In this document: piece after piece, positions 1 through 12,100 of the stretch
Layout: every line of letters begins with the position of its first letter
Position numbering within the stretch: position 1 is the first letter of the stretch
NCBI RefSeq assembly: GCF_041296385.1
Contig: NC_091013.1
Location: 36,363,475 to 36,427,474 of the forward strand
Reading direction: 5' to 3'
Source of the DNA: Aphelocoma coerulescens
Taxonomy: Eukaryota > Chordata > Aves > Passeriformes > Corvidae
Length of the DNA stretch: 64,000 bases
The notes under the pieces: model-generated
Databases searched by the model: none
Seen by the model: the letters and a program-made list of their open reading frames with translations, nothing else
What the model was told of the DNA's origin: nothing
Program-made: the position numbers and the translations under genes

Positions 1-40
1 GGCTTTCCTCAGGTTGGGAAACTCTGAAAATATCAGAATA

Positions 41-64
41 TATATATATCAGAATATATATATA
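41..64. repeat. Interrupted AT dinucleotide repeat
   Basis: Two blocks of alternating A and T are separated by the bases CAGA. This is ordinary low-complexity sequence. Confidence 0.7.
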
Positions 65-1156
65 AACATAGGCTGTCTTCTGTAATATGAAATCTAGTCC
101 AAGAGGATTTGAATACTTTGAAATATTTTCCTCATAAATTGAGGTTGCTGTGTTTAACATGGTGTTCTGTCTAAAGCCTTCCTGGAAAAGTAGAGTCCCT
201 AGAAAACATACTGTACCACATAAAACTAGTGGTAAATGCATGGAGAAAAGCCTGTTCTTTTATATAATAGTGGTGCATGTAATAGTCCAGTGTCCAAAAG
301 CATATCTTGCATCACAGATGCATAACAATAGTTACACAACAAGCAAAATACTTGACACTTCCAGGAACCTACAGTGCAGCGCATGAAGTATAAACTCTAG
401 TGTATTGATGATAATTAAAATTTAAAAAAAAAATCAAAAGACTGCTTGTAAATAAGAATCCAATTTCCCAGGCAATCTCAGTAATTGTAAAAAAAGGGTT
501 CCTGTAGAGTGGCATGGTCAGAAAGGAAAATACCATTTAATCTATCACCACAGATACCTTTCTGCAGGATGTGACACACTGTAAAGGTCATTATGCCCAT
601 CACTACAGCCTAACATTTTGTAGCAGTGTGATCCTCCTTGTTTGTGAAGCATATGCTAAACAGAAAGGGAGCAGGGAGTTGGTTGTTATTTAAAGCTGAC
701 AGCCAAAATAACCCTCAGTGCTTTGCCTTCAACTCCAAGTGACTGAATGTCCAGAGGTATTCTTGAGGGATATAATGTGTGGTGTGTGAGAAGATATCAA
801 GTCTGCTAGTCCCAGGTGCCATCCATCCTTGCTGGTTTTCACTCATATTCTCACTTTTTTTTTTTTAACAGTGGGGTTAAACAAACATACTTAAAATCCA
901 CTCCTTTTACAAAAATAAGACTTATTGATCACAAAAAGAGAAATCTCAAATTTCAGATAGTCTTGAAACACCATGGGTCCCCCTCAAAATGAATGCCTTA
1001 TAAATTGTCTACATATGTGTATTTTCCATAACAAAAAATAAAGTGACCTTCTACCCTTCATAAAATTCCAAATATTGGTATCACCTCTTTGCTGCAATCA
1101 GGAAATATTCATCTGAACAAAGCTAAATTTAATTGCTGTTAACTTCTGAATTCTAC

Positions 1157-1182
1157 ATTTATTAATTTATTTATTTATTTTA
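1157..1182. repeat. (ATTT)n tetranucleotide repeat
   Basis: About five imperfect ATTT units. Simple sequence with no associated element. Confidence 0.75.
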
Positions 1183-2074
1183 TGAGGAGAAATGAAAGCA
1201 TTTTGGTGTTGTTTTTAGCACTGATGCCAGCTGATAAGCAATTTGTCAGTTTAAAATAAAACCATCCCTAAGCAGTGCTGAAAAATTGCTAATGGTTTAA
1301 GTAATCAAGCACATTCTAAACCTCTTAGGGCACTGTAACTAGATGAGGAAGTAGAACAGGATTTTAAAAGAGGACAGTACTCTATAGATTAGGGATGTAT
1401 ACTGAGAAGTGATGAAGATCTTTTGGTGCAAGCAATAAAAAAATATATTAAAATATATATATAACAGTAATTTCAACAACAAAACTAAAACATTGTTTTC
1501 TAAAGTGTGGAATCTACAGCACATAGACTTCTAATGTAATGGGCAAATCAGATTGTGGTTTCAAATCCACCTGAGCATCATTAAAGTTTTGGACTTGGAT
1601 AATTGCTTCTCTCTGCCTCTCACAGCTATAGAATATCAATACCATGGCCCCTGACTACTCCAACTGAATGCTTTAGGGAAAAGAGTGCTAATAATCCTCG
1701 ACTAAAATCATTAGGCAAATACTTACAACAAATAGATTGTCACTTAGAGTCAGGATCGAATAATGACTTGTTAAATAAGTTATGCTAAGGGACTGACCCA
1801 CACAATTATTGCATGTGAAAATCATGTTTCTAATGTTAAACAAGCTATTCTGCTGATATACGACTGCTAGGAAAAAAAGAAAGAAAGGGAAAAAAACCCC
1901 AAACTTTGAGCTTGGTATGCCTAAATTTTGAAAAATTAAAACTTTAAGAGTATAAGAAAGAAGTATTGCGTTATCTCTACAGTTCTAGTTAAGAACTATA
2001 ACTTGTAGATATAGATGCATAATGACCAGTAAGAACTGTTGCAAAGTAGAAGGGATATAAGAGGAAAAGGGTGG

Positions 2075-2090
2075 AAAAAAAAAAAAAAAA
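2075..2090 (+). repeat. Poly(A) homopolymer, 16 bases
   Basis: Sixteen consecutive A bases lie about 130 bp upstream of a CR1 fragment. Avian CR1 does not end in poly(A) but in an octamer-type repeat, and this run is on the 5' side of the CR1, so it is probably unrelated to it. Confidence 0.8.
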
Positions 2091-2223
2091 GGCAGCTTTA
2101 TGGAAGATCAGTAGTATTGATGTAATAAAATATGTAGTGCCTGAGGGACGGAGAAACCATTCCACCTTCCCTCACTGCAGTTGCCAAAGGAGGTTAGGAG
2201 AAGTTAAGACTGTGCTGGTAGAG

Positions 2224-2706
2224 TTCTAGGGTTCCCTGCACAGGAAGGACATCAGCCTGTTGAAGTGAGTCCAGAGGAGGCCACCAAGATGATAGAGGGA
2301 TGGAGCACCTCTTCTATTAGAAAAGGCTGAGAGAATTGAGTTCAGCCTGGGAAAGAGAAGGCTTTGGGGTGACCTAATTGTGGCTTTCCAGTAACTGAAG
2401 GGAGCCCACAAGGAAGACAGAGATGGACTTTTTTCAAGAGCATGTAGTGACAAGACAAGGAGGGATGATTTCAAACAGAAAAGAGTAGGTTTAGATTAGA
2501 TACTAAGAAGAAATTCTTCACTGTGAGGTTGATGAGGCACCAGAACAGGCTGCCCAAGAGCCCTGGAAGTGTTTAAGGCCAGGCTGGATGGAGCTCTGAG
2601 CAACATGGTCTAGAGGAAGGTGTCCCTGCCCATGGCAGAGGGGTTGGAACTAGATGAACTTTAATATCCCTTCCAACCCAAACAATTCTCTGATTCTATG
2701 ATAAGG
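2224..2706 (+). mobile_element. CR1 LINE, 5'-truncated 3' end, sense on + strand
   Basis: This is the last part of a CR1 retrotransposon: the end of ORF2 followed by the short 3' UTR. Reading the + strand, the order matches CR1: a segment for 'KDI..LLK.VQRRPPR' (about 2245-2290), GLEHLS-like and RLRE-like codons (about 2300-2345), the 'FSLGKR' region (about 2340-2360), a degraded C-terminus, then the 3' UTR with GGTTGGAACTAGATGA (about 2643-2658). It ends in the octamer-type repeat ATTCTCTGATTCTATGAT, so the authentic 3' end is retained. The frame is broken by several stops and indels. The 5' limit is set where similarity to the ORF2 codons begins. This is a typical dead CR1 copy made by target-primed reverse transcription with 5' truncation. 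Confidence 0.92.
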
Positions 2707-3704
2707 CTAATCTATTAGAACTCTTGTACTGAGCAGAGGGATTCAGGAAGTTTGTCAACTGAAAACATTAACAAGACGGATGCCACTGAACTCATGTTTG
2801 TAGCTATCTCAGCTAATGTTAGGAGGGAATGCTCCTGGGATCCTCTCCTAAGGCTTGGCTCTAATTACATTTAAAAGAAAGGAATAGGATTTAATCTTTG
2901 AATATAAAGTAGAAATGAGAGATGAAACCATCAGGCTCTGATAAAACTCTTGAGACATTCGTCAAAGAAATAAGAGATCTGGGTTGTATCTTTTTCTCAA
3001 TTTGGAGAGTTCATAGCCACATTTCATCAGAGAAAACAAATAAATAAGTCTGTTATCAGTCCTCAGAGCATGCTATTGAGAAGTCAAAAATGCAAGTCCA
3101 TAGACTATATTTTACAAAGCAGGGCACATAGAAATGTTGGAATAGCATTTGGTTTCCAGTCCCAGCTTGTCTTTAATCCCACAATTACTAAATATCCTCT
3201 CTAGGTGTTTTTATTGCACAAAATAAGCAACTTCAAAGCCAGAGATCCAAGAAAAAGTAATTTGTTTTTTGCCTTGTCTTATTTATGGTTAACTTGAAGG
3301 TAATGATTTTGTTAAAATATGCTGAATAATAACTTTTGTTGTTCTGCAATGTACTGAATTCCCTTTTCTCATAAGGCAGCAAATAATTATTCTCTACTGC
3401 CAGAGAATATTGTAGAGTGGAGAATCCTTTTCTCCTGTATCATCCAGCATGCAGAAATTTTCTGGTGCAGAGTTGCTTTCTAGTTCTTCTAGATGAAACT
3501 AATAGAAAGCTTTATGCAATTCAAACAGTGACATGATCATATTTCATACATTTGTAGTTGGTCTTCAGAAGCATTAGCATGAGAACATGTATTGCCAACT
3601 TATCCTCCTAAAAATGGTTTTGTTCAGCTTCCCCTCTTAGAGGCAGTGTCATTTCAGAGCCTTTGACAGCTAAATAAACATGTATTACATTTAAACAAGA
3701 GCAT

Positions 3705-3781
3705 TTGAAAACTAATTCCTTTGTCACTATCCTCAAAAATTAAAAAATTGAAAACTAATTCTTTTGTCACTGTCTTCAGAT
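3705..3781. repeat. 43-bp tandem duplication, about 1.8 copies
   Basis: The segment starting TTGAAAACTAATT at 3705 recurs at 3748, giving a period of 43 bp. The copies differ by a few substitutions (for example CTATC versus CTGTC) and the second copy is shorter. It appears to be a local slippage or unequal-exchange event and is not part of a recognised element. Confidence 0.85.
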
Positions 3782-3866
3782 TTTGTGGGATTTGTGTTAA
3801 TGTTGAAGATAGGAGCATAATAGCTTTTACTTCACTCCTCAGCTCCTGAGGTGAGCTGTTGCCACT

Positions 3867-3890
3867 TCCCTCCCCTCCCCTCCCCTCCCT
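3867..3890 (-). repeat. (CCCCT)n pentamer with G-quadruplex motif on the - strand
   Basis: The + strand shows CCC then three CCCC runs and a final CCC, separated by single T bases. Read on the - strand this gives five G runs of three or more with one-base loops (3868-3889), which meets the usual G-quadruplex pattern. No promoter or gene is visible next to it, so a role is not established. Confidence 0.85.
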
Positions 3891-5118
3891 AGTCACTATC
3901 ATTGTATATTGTGCCTTTCCATCCATTTGTCCACCCTAGCAATTCACTTTTACCCTATGTCACCCACAAAACTCTTTCATTAAACAGTAGGTAAGTCCTT
4001 TTTATTGTTTTTTATTTAAAGGCATACCCCAAATTATTAATTTCTGATATATGTTTTTAGAATTTTACACAGCATATTAATAGAATTATCCAAGCTCCTC
4101 ACACACAAAATTGATGTTTTTACTCTATTTTATAGGTTCATGATTTCATTTTGCACTACCACTGCTAATGAACTTAGTACCCAAAACACTGTTGACAGGA
4201 ACAAATTCTGTGTGTTTTTTTCCTCTTTTCCCTAATAATAGCAGAATCTTCTCTTAAGCACTGCAACTTTTTCCAGTCCTTTTATATAATGTATGAAGAT
4301 AAATTGAAAATACTTATGGATAATCCCCAAAATGGCAAAATGTATTGTTAAGTTTCCCTCACATGTTTTAATGGAAAACTTTTCCTGGAAAATCATGCAT
4401 AAATAATTAGCTTTTCAAACTACCTAAAGAGAAATTTCTCTCCAGATATTAAATATGAATGACTCCCCTTTTTTCTTTATGTTCATGTTTCTTAATGTTC
4501 ATGTTCTTTGCACCTTTTAGGGTGCATCTGTTTCACGTGATGAACACAATAAAACAATCTGCAGAATTGCTAAGGCTATATTATGGCTAAGCTTGTGAGC
4601 TGTACTGATGAGGCTTTACTGCTTGTAAGATTTGAAAAGCCCTGTCTAGGGGATACAGGGTTGAACCACATGAACAAGCTAAGGCTGGTGTTAGCTCAGA
4701 AATTTGAAACACACACAATTTCCCACTTAGGTAATGCCTTTGAAAGAGTACATTACTCAGTATCTGAGTCAACATTTAATGATTTTTTTTATGTTTGGTT
4801 GCTTGGTGAATATAAGGACCATGTGAACCTTTTCTAGGCTGAATTGGGATGGTCAGGTATTTCTGCTGAGAAGGAATCTGGTATTTTACCAATTTTATTA
4901 TAACATAAAAGCAAGAGATAATGAAAATTCATTGTATGAAACAGATAACAAAGAAATACAACAGGTCAAAATGTAAAACTGAAAAGGATAAAAAATATGG
5001 CAAACTTCAATAACTAATGTAGAACTCCTTCCCCAAATACCAAGCTAGTTTGTTTTTTTTTTTATTTATTAGTTATTTTTGGGTTTTCCCCTCTATATCT
5101 TCAATGAATTTGTTTTCA

Positions 5119-5139
5119 CACACATTCAATGAATGTGTG
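5119..5139. repeat. Perfect inverted repeat, 10-bp arms
   Basis: CACACATTCA (5119-5128) is followed by one base and its exact reverse complement TGAATGTGTG (5130-5139). It could form a small cruciform or hairpin. No surrounding gene or terminator context gives it a function. Confidence 0.85.
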
Positions 5140-8100
5140 CTTTAGTTTGTTTTGTTGTGGGGTTTTTTTTGTTAAAATAAAGCCTTTACCTACCTGTCTT
5201 AGTTTAGTCCCACTGGCAACTTTGGCAATTACAAATGTTTTCCATGCCCTCCCTAAGTCTGCTACGGCTATATCTACTTGTACATGTTTTACTTTGTCAT
5301 CTAATAATTAAAGGTGAGAAGAGCATTGGTCAGAAGATTAATTAGCCTATGCCAAGGGACAGAATATACTCTTTGAATGTAAACTTATGACTATTCAAAT
5401 AATTTACCTTATTTATTGATCCTTCAGTAGATAGATACTTGATACATCAGTGAGTTAAGACCTCTTCTGATTGAACTGTTTTACAATAAACCATATATTA
5501 TTATATTCATGAGTAGTCTGTGGGCAGCTGGTATACCTGTTGCTACCATTAACAATTGATCAGTTTTAACCCTAAACTTTGTAAGCAGTTCTATTTCCCA
5601 TTGCTACGAACATGCTAACACAAATATAGCTCCACTGATGTAGAAGGTTTCACTCTTTCTTGGGACAAACATGAAGTCCTTATCTAGCTTTCATTAGACA
5701 GGAAATTCACAGCTGTCACATTTGCCTCCTTTTGGGTTTTTCCCTGGGAACAGACACATTAAAAGGGATATCCTCTCCACTTGGCAAAAATTATCTAGAT
5801 TATCAGGAGGATATGTTTGGCTTTGCATTTTTTAAACATAAGTTTAGTTTTATCTTGCAGGAACTGAAATGCAGCCTTCAGAACACAGCACTCTCTGAAA
5901 GAGTGGCAATTTGAAAAATGATACAGGCAATACTATTCTTAAGAGATGTATTTAAGAGTGGGGCTCTTAAGTAGATATTATAATTCAGGGGGGTGGGGGA
6001 GGTCAGGGGTGGATAGCAGAGGTGTGATGCTATCATCTGATACCACCAGTAAAAACACACAAAATAATTAAATATATCTATCTAGTTTAATTTTCTGAGA
6101 CTTTCTGTGATTCTACCAATAAGAGCATGATATTTTCTTCTGGCTTTGTTATTTAAGTATCAGATTCTTTAAGCCTAAGTTTTTCCTTTAAGGAGAAAAA
6201 GTATAAAGTATTGTGAAAATTAAATAAATATGTTGAGTCTTCATTTGAATAATATTGAAATATTGAAGATATAAGTCAAAAAGAACCTAGCAAACAATCC
6301 TGTATTCAAATGATCCAAAATAAACTAGAGAACTAATATATTATGTTATTATGGCTACTGAATATTTAGATTTAGGTTTATGTGAGCAGAACTTCAAGGA
6401 TTATCCTTGGCAAATACAGTAAACATATTTGCAGACAAATTAAATATTCCCATCTAGATATTCTATCTCTAGTAATCATCAGTTATGTTTACCCTAGAAT
6501 TATTTAATATTCTGGATTCCCAATGACTTTATCACTAATCCGGTTCTGTACAATTTTATAGTATGTTTTTGGCAGCTGAATACTCATCCTTGTTGTCCAA
6601 TCTGATTTCAGCTAGTGCTGGTTTTAGGTTTTATTTTTCTCTACTGCAGGTGTATGTTCTTTATTGCCTTCTTCAGCTGTTTCTTTCAACAACAGTAATT
6701 TTCCCGTCATCTGTAGGCTAAGCTGCCCTTTGTTTACATGCCATATGATCAGTGTACAGTTCCTTTATTCCTCCACTTTTTTCTTACACCAGTAGCAATC
6801 TCTGTCACCTCTGAACAATTTATGGCAGTGTGTGTGAACTGAGGATCCAGCTCAATGTGGTTAAGATTGTTCTATGCTGATGGAGTTTATAAAGAAGCCT
6901 CTCTTTATAAGGAGACCCTGGTTTTCACTTAGGTTCAGTTCAGGTTCTCAAAGCAGCTGTTTTTCTCCAGTGACACAATGGATTGAGCAAATGCTGAACA
7001 TATGTAATATGTAGCATGTAAAGAGCACTGGTCTTTTCAGTGAAAGAGGAAACCAGATAAAGTATGTGTTTTATATGCAGCTTTCAAAACTGATTTTGTT
7101 TAATATTATATCTTTAACTGTGTTTGCCATTGTCAGTATCACATTTAATATGAAAGCGCGTTTCAAACGTAAACACTTGATTTTTCACAGAAAATTTGAA
7201 TTAACGCTTACTAATGTATTGTTTTGTAATAAGTAACTTCATATACTAATGCAACTGCATTTTCTAAATGGTGATTGGTTCCTTTATTAGTGTCTGTTTC
7301 AAAAGGAGCAAAATTTAACCACCCTTTGCTGTTAATCTTCACTACTGCGTGCAGAATCTCATTTTTTATTCAGTTTTACCTTCTCAGCTTCAGTAGTGCT
7401 TCTATTTCTCACCTAAGAACAATTTTTCCACTTGCATAAGAAGAAAAAAAAAAAATGGAAAAGGAACTTGGAAGAGATATCACATTGTTTTCCATGTGCA
7501 TTAGGAAAAGTGATAAACAGAGTCATTAAGTATATTTGCAGATTTTCCTCTAGGGCAAAGTATACTTGAGCAGGATACCTTTTTCAATTTTTTTTCTCTG
7601 CAGTAGGAAGGAAAAACTATTATAAAGTCTACTTTACAGAGCTAGGGAAGTGTGTGTCTCTCAATTAAATTGGTTTACAGATACGCAGGCGGAAAGAAAC
7701 AACTCACCCAAACCAAGCAAGGAAAGAACTCATTGCTGAAAAAATAATGAGCACTACCTCCAAGGAAGAGCAGAGTTCATGATGCCTTGTTTCACCCTCA
7801 AATAGACCGAAACAAATCGATGCAATTCCTATCTAAGATTTTCTTATCTGATGAAACAATATTCAATAGGCTTCCAACAAATTGTTTTTAAATGTTAACA
7901 CCTGTAAATCATAAACATGAACCACCAGGAGGGTAGCTGCTATAATGTTAGCTGTGTTTCAGCTATGTTGCGATAAATAGAGCTGAGGCAGTCTCAAATT
8001 GACTTCTATCTGATAGTCATGAGATTTTTGTCATAAGATACCAGTTATTTTCATATTCTATTCTATAGTCTTTCAATGACATATCAGTGTTTGGCTGTTG

Positions 8101-8889
8101 TGGCTTCCAGCATGTGACACACATAAAATAAAGCACCCTGCTTAAAATATTTGGGCACTTTATGTTGCTGAAAAGTTTTTGTTTTCAAGTGTGATTGCCT
8201 AATATACATACGATATAGTAAAAGGCTAGATCCATTGTTATACATTGAGAGATCAGAATTTTGTGATCAAATATATATTTTATGTAAAACCACAGAGTTA
8301 CACTGGCACTATCTTATCATAAGGCTAATGGAACACTAAACAGAATCATAATTTATATGTTAAGCTTAAAGATGTTTATAATTTAATTTCAAATTATTAT
8401 AGTCTTATTTCAACATTTTTGGATTTATAATTTATTAGTGTTACTGCATTAGGTGGAATCAATAAACCATATAATCTACCATCAGTGGTAGTCAGTACCA
8501 GACATTCATATTAAATAGAAAGAAAAATTATAGTGGATAATTCTGAAATAGCTACTGCATCTACAAAGATTCTTCATATTCTCAACATTTAGCAAGTACA
8601 TTAAATAATGTGAATTTATACTCATTAAAATTTAGCTCATTTTCCATATCAAATTTCTACACATACATTAGCATCTTTTAGCAAGGAACTTCAGAATTTA
8701 TAAAAAGCATCAATATTCTGTGTCTTCAATTTAGTCTAACAGTATCTGAAACCCAGGACTTGAGTATCATTTTAGTGAATTTCTAAACTAAAGCCATGAG
8801 AGTTGTCAGTCAGACATCCACCAGACAGCCATGACTTCTCAAATATGAAGGTTATTGACTTAGTGCCTTCATCCAGCAGTCCCATGGAC

Positions 8890-9135
8890 TTGTACACCTT
8901 CAGGTTCCTAATATGGACCAAATCCTGATCTCCTACAGTGTGCAGTTCTTGGTTTTGCCAGACCCTGCCTGTGGTTTTTGTGACTTGCTGGTGGAGGCTG
9001 AGGCAAAAAAGTCATTGAGTACATCAGCCTTCTCCATGTCCTGGATAAGCAGGTCTCCCATTTCTTTCCAGAGGGGGCCCACATTTTCCCTAGTCTTCCT
9101 TTTGTTGCTGACAGATCTATAAATGCTGTTTATAT
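8890..9135 (-). mobile_element. CR1 LINE internal ORF2 fragment, sense on - strand
   Basis: On the - strand the sequence gives ORF2 codons from the linker between the endonuclease and reverse-transcriptase domains, including a [17 protein letters not shown] stretch that matches the CR1 pattern 'EKAEVLN.FFASVF'. On the + strand the matching bases run from about 9000 to 9110. Neither the CR1 5' UTR nor the 3' UTR is present, so both ends of the element are missing. The short open frame on the + strand here is antisense to CR1 and not a gene. Boundaries are approximate because the flanks fade into unique sequence. Confidence 0.8.
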
Positions 9136-12100
9136 GACAAACTTGTAAATACTGTTGTTGCTTCTCTTTTTTCTTTTGATCAATTTATAATTTATTGTCA
9201 TAAGCATTGAAAAAAGGCCTGTGTGCAATAGAACAGTTTGCATCCATATGTTAATATATTTCTGATTTGAACAATGTAGTGTATGAAGATTTAAATGCAG
9301 ACTACTATAGTAGTTTTCATTTTAATGAATGCTGAGTATTTCTTAACAATAGCCTCTGCTTCCCTACACACTTCAAGCAGATATCATGATTGCTCTTAAA
9401 AATAATTCAAAGATTTTTGTGATTAGTACTGTACTTCCCCAAAAGAAGTTCCATTTGAGAAGGTATTGGTAAATGGTATGGATTGTTAAATGGTCAAAGA
9501 TGTGTTTGAGTAGTCAAATCAAGAGCTGTCAAATTAATTTTTTAAACAAAATAATGAATCTTTGGTCCAATAATCTATTCTTTTGAACACTAAAAGTAAT
9601 TTATCCAACTCTTTGTAAACACAGAACTAAAACAGCTCAGTAATTTAGCTAAAATATCTCTTTGGCAAAATCTCCTATTCCAACAGAATATCTGTTCTCT
9701 CTGAATATACTCCACTGACTGGTGGTAGTCATTGAACTAGACTTCTTGATAGAATTGAATTAAATAATAGTCTGGTCCAAAATGAGGCTTCATAATTTCA
9801 GAAAAATATAACACATAATTGAAAACATATTCAGAAACTATTTTCCAATACTTTCTTCGCTATAGATCCACAATTAACTCTAAGTATCCCCAAATTAAGC
9901 TATTCAAATATGCTTTTCTTAACAGCCATCATTATCTCAGGCCTAACTTAGTATGCCCTCTGATTTTAAATACAGTTCCCTTTGCAAAGTGAATTATTGC
10001 TTATTACCATCTTCTGTTTAACTTACTGAAATAGTCTCCTAGAGAATGAAGAAACAATTAACAAACACATTAAAATTTCTGTGCATATGTGCACACACTG
10101 TTAGCTTTGGAAAAGCATAGGAGCCCTAACACTCTCACTGTTCAAAGGTCAATTCTGTTGAACCTTCAGGTACGAGTTGTTACTCAGGACTGTTCAGGCT
10201 CTAGTTCTATGCCTAATATTTACAAGCAGTAACCCTCATTTTCCACACAAATCTCCAACTCCTGCTTTGTTGATTTTGTGGAGCTTATAATCATTTTTAT
10301 TTCTCTCCTCCTCTCATGCTCTTGTACATGAAACAGTCTCGTACTACAGTAAGAAAGGAGGAGAAAGCATACCAGTGTTTTGACTTTCCTATATGACAAA
10401 GATCTGGTGGTTTGAGTAGCTTTAACTGTGGTCTTCGTTGTTCTCAGTAGTGAGTATCAGTAGAAACAACTCTATTCACTTTAATTCTTCAACATTAATT
10501 TACTCTAAAATTTTAGAAGATGTAATCTTTTGACATTTTAATAGAATTTAAGTACTATTAAAATTATTAATATTTAATAACAGTATATTTATGATTATTG
10601 ATTCATTATATTCAATATTGATCTAATTTACATTTCTGGTCACTACAGGGCAACTGTAAATTGATTGCAGAAAACTGTGTTCTCTATTGAAGACGGAGAA
10701 ATCTGTACCATAGCAGAACGTTATCCCATGGTATGCTGAATGAATGAGAGGTCTCTTATTGATTGTAGCACTATTTTTCTGCTGCCATTGCTGATAAATT
10801 CACATAATTACAGTTGTGTACAGCTGTTGCAAATCTCAGAGCTGATCCCTGGTTACAATTTTTGCTGAAGTCACAATGAACCTCTGATGTCAGTGTCATA
10901 TTCTTCATAATCTGATTTTATTTCATTTTTTTTTAACAGGCAGTTAAATATTAGAGGAAGGAGTTTATGATGATTGTCTGACTCTATCACTTGTTAGCAG
11001 TAACTCACTCTAATAACCACTCCAAGCCAGTGTATTGTAATCAGGATCAGGAGATAAGAGATATTCACTGAATGTGCATAAAATACTGAGTGGGTTGCAT
11101 TCACACCCTAGGCTTCCGGCCAAAACCAGATGCTGCAGCTGCTGTTGTTTGGTCCATCTGGAAATTAGCTATAATGTGCTAACTTCATTCCCCCAAATGG
11201 CCTGTGGCTGAATTGTCACAAAACTGAGTACAATGTCTTGGGAAAGAAAAGCAAGACAAAAGAACTTAAAGATTTTATTCAAAATTATATATTCTGTGAT
11301 AATGACTGCAGTATTTAAGTCCTTCAGTAGTGTATTATGTAAGCAACATGACTAACACATTCCCAGAAAAGGCAGAATTGGGTGTTATATATGATAAGGG
11401 ACACAAAAACACCCCCAAAAATCCCACCACAGAACACCCCTGATGGTCTCAGTTTCCAGCAAGAGAACACACTTGAAATGAAGGGCAAACATCTTGAATA
11501 AGTCTCAGTTATATGGTGGTGCATCTGCTCTGTAAACCAGTTTTTGGAAAGCTAAGCATATCAATGAAGAGCTGTATTGTTTAGAAATAAACCTCTGATA
11601 TTTTTAGGTCAATTATATACCTTTAGGCTTAGTCTTAGTGGTATTTTGATGTTATATATAATTTTTTGGCTTGAATTATAAGCAGCCAAAAAGGGCTAGA
11701 AGAAAGTAAATATCACTACATTCATTTTACCAACAGGAAAAGGTGATAGAGTTTTGAATGTTTTCTTTTATTTGCCTCCAATCACATAGCTGTAGATTTT
11801 GAAAGGCTTTTCTGTCTTCCAGAGATGGATATACTCTTGTCTCTGTCTCACAACCCTATGTTCAAGTTAGAACTGGGCATATATCCATCTCCCAGTGCCA
11901 CTACTGTTGAAACAAAGCTTTGGCTTCTACAGAGAAAAGCTGATTTAACAGATATAACCCACTGCAGTGCTCTCATGTGGTACTCTAGATGGAATCCACC
12001 TGGGAAGCCATGATGACACATTGTTAAAGCTAGCTCTGGTTAATTAAATGTAGTCTTAAGTAAACAGCTTTTCGATATGATGCAATGGAAAAGCAAGTCA

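Larger units (their letters stand above)
1..2223. other. Unique AT-rich DNA, no gene seen
   Basis: No recognisable exon, RNA gene or mobile element. Open frames are short (78 codons or fewer) and show no recognisable motif. The stretch holds an interrupted AT dinucleotide run (41-64), an ATTT tetranucleotide run (about 1157-1182) and a 16-base A homopolymer (2075-2090). The A run is not next to any recognisable retroposon body, so I treat it as simple sequence. Confidence 0.6.
2707..8889. other. Unique AT-rich DNA, no gene seen
   Basis: About 6.2 kb without a recognisable exon, RNA gene or transposon. It contains a 43-bp tandem duplication (3705-3781), a CCCCT pentamer repeat (3867-3890) and a 21-bp hairpin (5119-5139), listed separately. 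A G-rich patch at about 5988-6010 has only three clear G runs. Frames open on the + strand at 4583-4837 and on the - strand at 3654-3926 are under 91 codons, lack motifs and fit the chance expectation for AT-rich DNA. Confidence 0.55.

Noticed and set aside
5988..6010. G-rich patch as a possible G-quadruplex
   Set aside because: Only three well-separated runs of three or more G are present; the fourth is just two bases.
8913..9122. 69-codon + strand frame
   Set aside because: It is antisense to a CR1 ORF2 fragment.
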